Assembly (NCBI GenBank): GCA_031216125.1
Contig: CM062375.1
Coordinates: 5,313,501 to 5,377,500 of the forward strand
Direction of reading: 5' to 3'
DNA length: 64,000 bases
DNA from: Dalbergia cochinchinensis
Lineage: Eukaryota > Streptophyta > Magnoliopsida > Fabales > Fabaceae
The notes under the pieces were generated by a model, which had not been told where the DNA came from, searched no databases, and saw nothing but the letters and a program-made list of their open reading frames with translations. Both the position numbers and the translations under genes were made by a program. Position 1 is the stretch's first letter. Each line of letters opens with the position of its first letter. Positions 50,356-61,771 of this stretch are shown in pieces.

Positions 50356-50825
50356 AAGGCATAAAGTGGAATATACTTGTGAAAATAGTACAATGTTCTT
50401 TACATGGAAACAGAGTAGAGAAAAGAAAGCTTGAAGAGAACAAAAAGGAATGAAATTTGTAAGCCTCAAACTTGGAACAAAACAACAAGTGCTTAAAAAC
50501 ACATTCACTCTTTCCGGCATGAAAAGTCTAGTTTGATTTTAATTTTCAATTTTTATTTTTAATTTTTTAGTTTTTAAAATTTAATGAAGGAAATACAAAA
50601 ATAGTCCAAATTTTTTGTACCTTCCACAGTACTGGTACTTCACCACAAACCCAAAACCGCAAATCTTCAAAGTTGAAGCCAGAACTAGAAACAATATGTG
50701 GTCCTGAGCAACAAGTTGGTGCTCTGCACAATAGTTATCTCTTTTTGTTTCATGTGTGAGGACGCATTTGTAGCATAGCTTATTTTGCGCTTAGAATAAT
50801 GAATGTTCTATAGTTACAAAATTTT

Positions 50826-50893
50826 TGTCCTTGTTTTGTCTTCATAAAGAATAATGAATTATTTTTGTCCTTGTTTTCTCTTCACAAAGAATT
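50826..50893 (+). repeat. Imperfect tandem duplication upstream of ABCC
   Basis: Two units of about 35-40 bp each carry TTTTTGTCCTTGTTTT then CTTCA(T/C)AAAGAAT. Probably replication slippage. Confidence 0.6.
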
Positions 50894-53800
50894 AAATTTA
50901 AACACGCATCTGATGGTGAGATCTTCAGAATCACAAGTAGCAAAGATTTGTTCATGCAAATGGGATGGGGGAGTAGGAATTGGTCATACTCTGCCTACTC
51001 ATGAGAACGCCACTTGCGGTATTTGAATTTTAAATAATCAATTCTTCGCCGTAAATTATATTGTAGTTTGGTCAAAGTATGGGACAAGCATGCTCTCATA
51101 TTGAGGGGAAAAAAAGAATTGAGAGAAAGGGCAAAGAAGACAAAAGAGACATGTGATCTTTACTCTCACCGTGGATGGAATCTAATTTATTATTGGATGA
51201 AATATAAATTTAAAATAATTTAAATTTTACATCTTATGTAATAATAAATGAGAATATACCAGTATCTTATATATTTTGAATCCAAATAATATTATTTAAG
51301 ACAAAATATTCAAAGAGTTGTATATTAAAAAATTATTTTAATGTACAAAAAATATAAACTTCTAATTACATGCACATATTGCTTTTAATGTATTATCAAT
51401 CAATAATCAACTATTCCCTCCACGTGAATTTTCAATTAGTAATTATAAGAGTTAAATATATTTATTCATCATATGTTACTATATGGTATAATAACTGTAT
51501 AAGCATTTTGTATAATATCATTATATCAAATTTAAATATTTACACATAAACAAATAGCATTACTCCATAGCATATCATTAAAAAATATTTTTTAATTTCC
51601 TACGATTTATCATCAACTTCTCAACACTTAATTAATAAATGAGAGAAATTTACCAGCTCGTTCATTTGAAAATATTTAAGTCATTATTCATGCAACAATC
51701 ATTTTAAAAATTATAGACATAATATTATATTATAACAACACGTAATTAAATAATGATAATATGATTTGTTTTTATGTAATAGCGTATTAAAATTAAAATT
51801 TATCTCGAAAACAAATGATCATAACCTTTCTTGGAGATTTACCAAAAAAAAAAAATACCTTTCTTCGAGAAACCGCGTAAAAGGTTGTCAAAGCCGTAGG
51901 GTCAAAGTAATAGTCAAAAGCATCATTATTGTCAGACCAAATTCCCGAGGGCAAGAGCCGTAGATGGAGGAACCTTGAACGAAGCAATCATAAATATAAT
52001 AATAATATATTAATGGTTATGTATATGTATTCGAACACCAAAGTTGAACCACATGCAGCTTCACGCAAAAATGTCTCCCATTGATGATTGGTGAAGTGAC
52101 CTGGGAACAGCTTCGGGGTATATACTCCAAGAAGAATATAATATTAATGGCACTTTGGGTCTTTATTCTTTGAGATCTATGCTAACTATAAATTATACAA
52201 TGGCTGGCTGGAAGTGCAGGATTGGTCCCTTGGTAATTCACAAGAGACAATGCCTCCCGATTCAACCAGCGTTGAAGAATCTATGAAGACCCTTCACATG
52301 GGCATAATTTACATCATTCGTATATGTTTTTCGACATGTTGATGTGTTTTGCATGAAACTTGAAATCAAAGTTCATTCATACTTGTAGCAGATGTATTAA
52401 AGTACAAAATTAAATATACGTCTTGATCTCTTATAAATATATTGATAGATAAATTAATATTTCAGGATTTAAAGGTCTTAAATCGATCCTTGTAATTTAA
52501 AAAATAAATAAATTAGTCCCTCGATATAGTTTGATTATGTTCCTTTTTAGTTATATAAACCTATATGGAGGGATCAATATGTCTGTTCTTTTGAATTATA
52601 AGAGATCAATATAAGACTTTCAAATTTTGATAAGCTAATTTATCCATTGATATATTTCTAATAAGAGAAAAGGGGCTAATTTATCTCTTAATATATTTTT
52701 AAAGGATCAAAATGACTATTTTACAAAGTTTTATATAAATATTTAATTATATATTGTCGCATTAATGAAAAGTGTGGCTCAAGCACTTACTATTATAAAT
52801 CTTTTATAAATATAAATATATAATTAAATAATGATGCACAACTTTTTCATGCTAACATCACATAAAAATTAATCTCATGAAATAAGTAAAATTTTAAATA
52901 ATTAACACATGACTCCCCCTTTTTTTTCAATAAATTGATTCACTAGTGTATCATTTTCAGTCCCTAATTAATTATTGGAAATGTTTAAAGTATCTCAATT
53001 TTATTAACAATCCGGTGTCTATATATCATTTAATTTATTTTAAGATATTTTTATTTTCAGACACCATTTTGATTAAGAAATTATTTTAATAATTATCTTT
53101 GTTTAAATTTTAATTCCCTTTCTTCAAAACTATAATAACGCATTTAGTATCGTACCAAGCTTTCTACGTAGATTAAATTTAATAAAAAAATTAGACGATC
53201 GGAATTTTTGTTAAAATTAAACTTTTATAACAATGTGACATAATTTTTAGTTTTTAAATAAATAAATAGATCATATTATTTTATTTTATGTAATAATTAT
53301 TATAATTTTTTATCAAAGATTCCATTAATATTTTTTAAGTGTACAACATTACTGAATTAATAAAATATTAATATTTTTTGTATTAAAAATTGATTAATTC
53401 ATTTCTTATAAAAAAAAAGTACCCAATTGCATGCAAATCACACTTTCCCATCTTTAAAAATGAGCCAATCATGATTCACGAGTCTAATTACTACTTTTTA
53501 ATTAGGAAAAGTACGGACACAAAATATTTTTTTTTTGGAACTCAAGTATCTATTACTAAAAGCAACAAATGATTTCTTTGAGAGTAAGAGTTCATAGATA
53601 TGAATCGCATCTGACCAATGAAATTCCATCGATACATATTATTAAGAATTAAACACATAATTATATATTTAAAGAACTCATCTTACCACCAACTAATGCT
53701 AGATCTCTAATATAAAATAATTGTCCTTGAGTTCTTTATCTATGATTAATTTGGTGAACAAAAATCATTTATCTGCTTTTCCTATTTTACTCTTTGCCCC

Positions 53801-56800
53801 TTCAATTAAATTTTATCATATATAGAAGTTATGTATAGTTAAAAAATATAATTGGATAAGAAATTATGAATAATATCATAATTAAATATATATCAAATTT
53901 TTATTTAAAAGACAGAAAATGGGACAGAAAAAAGAGACAACCGATTTGAAATCTAATTTGGTGGGTTGCTCTCTCTCATTCATAAATGATGAGTGAACAA
54001 CGTAATAATTATCCTAACAAACCTAATATCTAAACAACAAGATGAGCCCTTTTGGAAATTAGAGAGGAGAAAAATAGATCGTGGGGGTGGTTGGGTTTGG
54101 AGCCTCAAATAGAGATGTTGAAGTTTTTCCTTTCTTAAAGTTTACTCTTTCCTTTTCAATGTTGTCATTAGTTGCCCCATAAACGGACTTGTTTTTAGAA
54201 GAGAAAAAATGGAGCTCTTTGTTGGAGTGGTATATCATACTCACGATCCAAACTTGGTACGTTTTTGTTGAAACAAGGTGGTGGCTTGTTGAAGGAGGGT
54301 GTATCATGGTGGATGACAGTGACAACGGAATGGGGGAGACACTGGTGATGGGCGGCGACAGTTACCAGCAACAAGGTTGGCAGTGGAGGCCGTGACAATG
54401 TAATAAAAGTAGAAGGGATACTTGGGAAGAAGATATGAGAGTAAAATAGATAAATCATTTTAAAAATTACTTTTATATAATTGAAATCAAAATATTAAAT
54501 TTAATTTGTAGCAACGTTAACCCCTATCTTTGAACCATTTCAGATAGTCAGTATATGGAACCAAACATACTTGGTACCATATAAGAACTCGCCATAAACT
54601 TAGTAAGAACCTTTTGAGCACAGAATTTTTTACTACTTTGAACTATAGCATCATCCTTTTATTCAATTTTTTTAATTTAGAAAACCCTGAAAAAATTCTA
54701 ACCACACATTTGGAGGACAATCGTGATTAAGATTCTAAGTTAATTACTTATAAGAGCAATATATTAAAATTAACTTGACTGTACTTCACTAGCTTTAGCT
54801 TTGTAGTAATAACCATGTCAAGATTAAAAAAGCAAAAACTTTATATTAACTTTTCTTTTCGGTATGCCACATCACGTGCGCCTTTATTATTATTATTTTT
54901 TTACTAAAAAATGATTTGTCATAATAAAATCATACAATAAATCTATGCTATAAATCTTATCATCATTAAATATGATAAATAGTTCTCATTTATTTTACTC
55001 ACTCATTATATTTAATGATTATAAGTGTCTAGTATAAATTTATTATGTATATTTATTATGCACCTATCAGCACTCTTTTTTAACTGTAAATTACCGATGA
55101 ACATTATAATACAGTAATTAAAAATTCCTTTTGATAAGTACTATTCTTTATTTTTATTTAAAATTTTTTATGCATTCCTCTTCTCAATTATGACGAAAAA
55201 GAAATAAAAAATTCTTCAGTAATCTATACCACCTTTCGAACGAGAGCTCCCTTAAATTATTTAAAGGGAGTATTCCGGAATTCATAAAAGATTTTCTTAT
55301 CTATTTTATGTATTATTCCATTTGATCTTTTAGGTCCACACTTTACTTCCTTAATATATTGATAATATAAAATTATTTTATATTATTATTTAATTATATT
55401 AGATATTGACATATTAATAAATATATTTTATTTTATATTTATTATTTAAAATATCAGGAAAATAGAAGAATTTATTAAATGTTAGTATGAAGTTTTTTAT
55501 ATTATCAATATATTAAAATTAAAATGTTAACTATTCTTTAATTATACATGAACTTAACAAATCTTCTCCATAATTATCTTATAAAATATTAATATACGCC
55601 TTTTGATCTACCATACCAATTATGTTATTTATTATTATCTCACTTCCTTTTCTAATTTTTTCCTTGCAATTAACAAATTCAATGCATAAAATTGAATATT
55701 TTTTATTTATTGATAGTAATGAGATTTAAATTTATGATCTTGTGCAAACAACTTAAACTTCTCATCACTATTCCACTCATAATGACTTATAAATTAATCA
55801 TTTTTCCTGTACTTACAAGTGGAACATTTTAAGGACGAAGTTATCAATTTTTTAATTATAATTTATTAGTAAATTATTTACGTTAAATTACCCTTGATTT
55901 AATTCTATATACAAATAATTACATGTCTACTTTTAATCAACGAATTTAATTCATTTCTTCAAATTAGTCCTAGTGAAATATTTTGAATGATTAAACATTA
56001 ATTAATTGACTTTACTGTATGTGGACATTTAATTCATAACAATTTAGTATATGATAGTAAGTAATTAGTTAATAATTTACTAAACACATAAGTGATGAAT
56101 TCTTAAGGACTTCTATAAACAGAAAAGGAAAAATTGATCATTTAATATATTACATGCATGTTTGATAACAGTGAAATTTTCAAAAATAATTATAGTTTTT
56201 ATAGAGTGATAAATGATATGACTCCTTCCCCTACACCCCTCCCCCCCAACCACCACCGCCGCTGCCACTGCCATCCTGAGAAAGCACCCCAAGTTTTAAG
56301 TTATAATTGGAAGTTTTATTAATAATGGAAGGGAAAGTCTCAAAATAGAATAAAAGGGAAAAGGAAGGAGGGGAGTGGATAGAAGTATGCCACTCTATTG
56401 TTTGAGAGTTTAGTAGAGAAAGAGACAGGAGTCTTCATACTTTTATTTCAAAGTGTCAATATATAGAAGGGAATGGAAAGGAAGGGATTTTTCCAATTTT
56501 ATCCCTTTATGCAATATAAATAATGATCAATTTATATTTGTGTGAGAATAAAATAGTAAATTAATTATGTTTGGAGAATTAATTTTTTTGTGTTCCTCTC
56601 TAACCCTCTAATTGGAGGGACAATAAATGTTAAGAGTTTCATAGGAAGGAAGGGACTTTTACTCCCTTCTTAACCATTCTATTCTATTATATAATACAAC
56701 TCCTAAACATACTTTTTATGTAAGTGTCCCTCCCCTCCCCTGCAACTCCCTCATAATTTCATCTACGAGTCATACCCTTAAACCTTGACCTTGTGAATAG

Positions 56801-59151
56801 AATTCGTTTAAGACTCAACCAACTTTTATTGGGCTCTAATATTGTATTAAAACTACTGAACTAATTTCATCCCAAAATTTACTTAAAAGGAGGGTCAAAT
56901 GTATTTTTAGTGAATTGATAATGGATTTGCAAGGTAACCATCTTGTTTGGTTTACATTTTGCTGTTAACAATCTCACTTTTAAAAGTCTCAAAGTTACTT
57001 TCGTTTGTAGCTACTACAAACATACTTTTCATTTTACATTTACTGAACTAATATGTTTGTCATATTATTCTTATTATCATATTACTTTAAGCTCTTTTAA
57101 AATCATACCATGCCTTTTTAGTAATTTTATATCTAAAAGTAATTTTATTTTATCCCCTCAAAACAAAAATAATTCTTTCAAATTTATCTTTGGAATATCA
57201 TTTCCAAACACAAATTAATTATTCCTAAAAAAACAAATTAATTATTTTAATTTCAATTTTACTAAGAGTAATCTTTCAGTTTTAATTCTTTCAAGAGGTA
57301 ATTCTACTATAATATAAATCAAATAGCCACTTAAGCCATATCTTTAAATGATAAGGACGGAAGAACGTGTCTGTTATCATTGTATTTATTTATTTATTTG
57401 ACGAGTTGTTATAACTTTAATTATGCTTTCAGTGCTAACTAAAATAATATAAAGTAAAGTTACTAAATTGATATAAAGTGAATGATGTGACATTGAATTA
57501 AAAAACATCTCTCGACAACTAACTAATTAATAGTTATATATAATCGAGAGTGGTGCAAATGGTTTGAAATAAAATTTGTTGTTATCTTATTAGTATTCCC
57601 ATACGCTTTGATGATGATCACTGATACTGTCACAGTTCTTGATTATTTTATCACACGATAAACGTTATAATTTATCTTTTTTAGACAATGTCAATTTACA
57701 ATATTTTACACTGTTAAATAGTCATGTAATATATACTTGATCAAATTAATTATATAATATTATATACGTGCATGATTTGTGAAGTAATTATCTTATGGGT
57801 TAATTAGATTCTTTTAATTAATATAATAATAGGAGTAGTTAATTAGATTACAAGTTTTACATTCATAATACGTTAAAATTCAATCCTTTAACCATGTTGG
57901 TTTTCAAGTGTTAGACATGATGTCAGGTTGCTTAGGAATTAATTATGTGAGGTGTATATAAGATGAAATGATCCACAAACTCATTGTCTTTGACTTTTGG
58001 GTCAATATGTGATATTTGGACCGTTGAAAAAAAGTCTTACATCACCTAGAAATGAAATAAGAGAAGAAAGTTTCTTGGAACATGTCCCACATTTTCCATG
58101 ATTACAAGTGGAGAGGGAAGTCAATACTATAAATATGGACCTAAGTCCTTTGTTTCAACTCGCACTAAATGCACTTTAAATTTAGATTTGATTTTCTTAT
58201 TTTCTCTGTACTTTTATCTTATAATGATATGAGATATAGTTTAAATACTTACTCCGGAAAATATGGGAATATTAGGAGTTGATAGGGTGTTTGAGAGGAA
58301 TGTTTATGTCTTATAAAAATTTTCACATAATATTATTCTTTGGTTGTGATTTAACACCAACTGTGATTCTTCTCTAATTTTTAGAGTTTACTACGCTAAA
58401 TATTGTGTCATGTGTTACAATTTTTACTTCTCTAAGTTCAACGGTAGTTACCAATACGGGAATGATGATTTTTCCCAACAAATCAAAAGATGCAATGATT
58501 ATAGTTTTGTATATAGAAATATTTTATTTTTACGCACTATTTCACTTAAAAATTACATGTTATTGTTTAATTATGGATTAAGATCTTATTTAGTGAGTTC
58601 AATAACGCTAATAATTACATGAAATTTCAAATTCATCATACTATATATAGCAACACATCATTCAGGAGTGACATTTTTTTAATTTTATTGGTATATTTTA
58701 CGTTAAGGATGTGAAGATTCCTTTGATAAGTGATCTCATAAGTCTCATATGAGTGCTCGTATAGCTCCAAGGTCATGCCTTGACATAGGGGAATGATTGG
58801 TGTCGAACCCACCTAAACTTTGATTAACATAAGAAAAAAAAGAAAGTAACTTAAGGAATTAAAACAAAAAACATCATATAGTATATAAAGAATTAAATAC
58901 TGATGTATAATATAAAAAAAATTTATACAGATATTCAATTATATATTGTCACATTAATAAAATTATTTGACTCAATCACTTATTATCTCACAAGTTCTCC
59001 AAAAAGGGCTACATAATTGAATAACAAGATAAAATTTATTTACAGCTACAATATATTAAAATTAGTCTCATATACATATAACTAAAAATTAATATTAAAA
59101 AGGGAAACGAAAAGCAAAATACCTGCGCAGCTTTTGGTTAAGAGTAATGCC

Positions 59152-59156
<5 letters not shown>

Positions 59157-59214
<58 letters not shown>
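59157..59214. repeat. (AT)n microsatellite, about 58 bp
   Basis: Uninterrupted AT dinucleotides. Confidence 0.98.
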
Positions 59215-59216
<2 letters not shown>

Positions 59217-60020
59217 AAATGTTATGTGATAAAGGGCATTTATGTCATTTATTTTACTAGCAAACCTTAGTTTGTTTACATGAGTTTTAATATTAATGTG
59301 ATTAATTAGGATTTTGATTTATTTCTCATTGTATAATTTTGATAGAATTATTGGCTTCAAATAAATTATAACTACATTCTATTGAATTTGACTTATCTCT
59401 TTGAATATGATTTTATGCATAGGAGCTTTGGATCAAGTGCAAAGTATCAATAATAAGGTTTGAAACTCTCTGCATAGAACTTGTAGCTGCAATCAATTTG
59501 GGAGAATTTTGGAAGCAAAATAGAGGAGTTTTTGAGCTTATTTGAGCATATTTACAAAAAGTATTGTAATAAAAAATATGTATTTTTCTCTGCAGGAATC
59601 AGATTGAGACAAATAAATATATTTTGGAAAGCTCAAGAAGTCTTCTAAAACTTTCATGTTTAGTTCAAAACCCAATTATAAGAGCATCTTAGTGAAAATT
59701 GAGTTGCAAAATTAAAGGTTATTGATGTTCTGATGTTGTTTAACTTGACCTTCAGTTAGTAACTTTCACAATATCTGGAGCTATATATGTCCAATTAAAT
59801 GATTTTGGTGGCGTTGGAAAACTCATTCAAAGGGGTACAATCTCTATTTCTAGTGCTAATGATAGATTTGGATATTTAAGTGGCCAAAAAAACCAAATAC
59901 ATGAAGACGTCAATTCTGTCCAGTGCTACAGCGCTAACAGCACCTGAAAAATGACTTTAAGAGTGTTACTCACTGGTGAGCGCTGCAGTGCTCATGTAAT
60001 GCTGCAACGCTTATGCAATG

Positions 60021-60422
60021 TGTAATATCCTCTGTTGCTTTATGGATCAACTACTATTCCCACAAACCAATACGAGTCTTTTCAGCGTGCTTTGTCCTCA
60101 CTCACACGCTTTATGGGAAAACTTCTCAGAAGGTCATCTATCCCAAATTGCTCCAAGTCAAGTACGCTTAACTATGGAGTTCTTTAGTGATAAGCTACCG
60201 AAAAGAAGATGCATCTTGTTGGTATAGGTAGTACAAATCAATTCATATAAGCCCTCTTTAACTGTATAGTCCCATACCTACACAGTCTCAGGATCCCTCT
60301 TATTCGGATGTGTAATCGATTCATTCATGTACCCCTCCACTTAGAAGTCTGCTAGAAATAGCTCCTTGTCCATGCCTTTTTGCACCGGCGATTACTCCCC
60401 GACTTCGTCCATGGGCGTTACC
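60021..60422 (-). mobile_element. Solo LTR of a Cassandra-like TRIM retroelement
   Basis: A 402-bp element flanked by the perfect 5-bp direct repeat CAATG (60016-60020 and 60423-60427). On the minus strand it runs from GGTAACGCCC (one base off the expected TG start) to GGATATTACA. It contains a segment clearly derived from 5S rRNA, the hallmark of Cassandra terminal-repeat retrotransposons in miniature. No internal domain, primer binding site or second LTR is next to it, so it is a solo LTR left by recombination. A 69-codon ORF at 60018-60227 is only a chance frame through it. Confidence 0.85.
60114..60228 (-). pseudogene. 5S rRNA-derived segment within the Cassandra-like LTR
   Basis: On the minus strand it shows AGAACTCCATAGTTAAGCGT followed by ACTTG, matching the 5S box A region (AGAACTCCGCAGTTAAGCGT, GCTTG). 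Then comes GATAGATGACCTTCTGAGAA, matching the 5S box C region (GATGGGTGACCTCCTGGGAA). The 5' part (CATACCAACAAGATGCATC) also resembles 5S. It is diverged, so it is not a working ribosomal gene, though pol III promoter boxes are partly kept. Confidence 0.85.
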
Positions 60423-61370
60423 CAATGACGTAGAACAACTCATTAAATCTATTTTTGGGCCCTATTTTGGCCCATTTTATATAACAGTATTTAAGGGATT
60501 GACACAGACTTTTATCCTGGTTTTTGACTCACTGTAGGCAGCATACTTTAGATTGCTATCATTTTCTCTATATATCTTCTTCTCTATTCTTTTCTCTCTT
60601 AGGGATTCCATCAGTAAAGATACTTTGTCTGAGAGATTATGGTAAGAATTATTGTAATTATTTTCAAGTTCTCTCTTATCTTCATTGTTATAATCCTCCA
60701 GAGATGGAGGAGTAGATTTCTTTACTAGTGTAAGGGTTTTCAAATGGATTGAGATGATGTTTGAGACCTCTTTTGATATTAAATGCATTGGTTTTCTTAA
60801 TGTTCTGCAGTTTTTATTCCTATAATTATTGTGGTAATTTGTATAATCTTTATTGGGATAACTAAATTAGCGACCGTAGTTTAGGGAAACCCTTTAGGCA
60901 TAAATTGATAGATCTATTATTTTATATTTGAGGGAGAATATTCAAATTAACTTTCCAATTGGCAGTTATACTATAACAATTGTTTCATTAAATTAATGTG
61001 ATTTCTAAATAATTGAGATCTCATTTATTAGTTATTTACATTGATTAAATTATAGAGGTCAATCGATCGCTAGTAGAATTACCAATAATTTATTACTAAT
61101 AGCCATCAATGTGTTTAATATTTGGTCAATGATAATTAATTTCCAATCCAAGGAATACTTTGCACTAATGCTTTCTCCACTGTTACTATTATCTTGTTAT
61201 TATTAACTCTTAATCTTAATTGCTTTAAATCTCATTCTTCAAAACCCCTAATTTTCAATACTAAGTGTTAAAGCCTTCTTGAGAGACGACCTAGGTTGTG
61301 TCTTTTACTACATTTTTTGCAACTTAGCATTGAAGTAATTTTCTAATTTGAGGAGGTAGGTGACAACCTC

Positions 61371-61771
61371 TGTTTATTATGTAGAAAAGTAATATTGGTA
61401 AAAAGTACCACAGTACTTTATTGATCAGATTCTGTGTGTTTATATATACAAAGTACAAAAGATAGAATTGCAACTGAACTACAATTTAAATTAAAAACAT
61501 ACAACAACAAAAAAACAAACTACAAAATCACAAAGAAATATTAAGTATATAACATCTTTATAACAACTTTATATCTCTAGTGTATAAAGGTACATGAAGA
61601 TAAAATAAGTATGGGACCCATGTACCTCTATATACTTTAGATCGAGTGTAAAATTATTGTGAAAGAATGTTATACACGAAACATTTCTCAAGATCATAAC
61701 AGAAGATTATGATGGCATCAAATAATAATAAAAAATAGGAATAACAACAATACATATTCTAATGGATAACA
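61371..61771 (-). repeat. 3' LTR of the copia relic
   Basis: A 401-bp stretch starting TGTTATCC right after the polypurine tract GAGGGGTGAG and ending CATAATAAACA on the minus strand, so it has the TG...CA ends of an LTR. The partner LTR is outside the window and the target duplication cannot be checked. Confidence 0.75.

Larger units (their letters stand above)
50148..59155. other. Gene-poor AT-rich intergenic region
   Basis: About 9 kb without a supported gene. The first few hundred bases are the ABCC 5' flank. ORFs of 60-90 codons at 54059-54458 and 56943-57218 overlap one another on both strands or are low complexity, and have no family resemblance. An inverted-repeat stretch lies at about 52420-52740, a C-rich tract near 56235, and TATA-like and snRNA-promoter-like motifs near 58,090-58,135 with no RNA gene behind them. 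Confidence 0.55.
59215..61370. other. Repeat-derived intergenic DNA hosting a solo LTR
   Basis: No host gene. The stretch before 60,016 has short GCGCTGCAGTGCT-like repeated words, and the stretch after 61,280 (GAGACGACCTAGG) looks like non-coding parts of an older LTR retroelement; this is an impression, not a match. The Cassandra-like solo LTR at 60021-60422 is nested in it. Confidence 0.45.

Noticed and set aside
54059..54458. Overlapping ORFs of 68-88 codons on both strands
   Set aside because: No domain or signal, low-complexity composition, mutual overlap; nothing supports expression.
58084..58135. GTCCCACAT followed about 33 bp later by TATAAATA, resembling a plant U-snRNA gene promoter
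   Set aside because: No recognisable U1, U2, U4 or U5 sequence follows downstream, and the first element is imperfect.
58741..58815. GGTTCGACACC on the minus strand as a tRNA or SINE B box
   Set aside because: No matching A box or cloverleaf could be found at the right distance.
60018..60227. 69-codon ORF with CPHSHALWENF-like sequence
   Set aside because: It is a chance frame through the 5S-bearing Cassandra-like LTR, not a protein gene.
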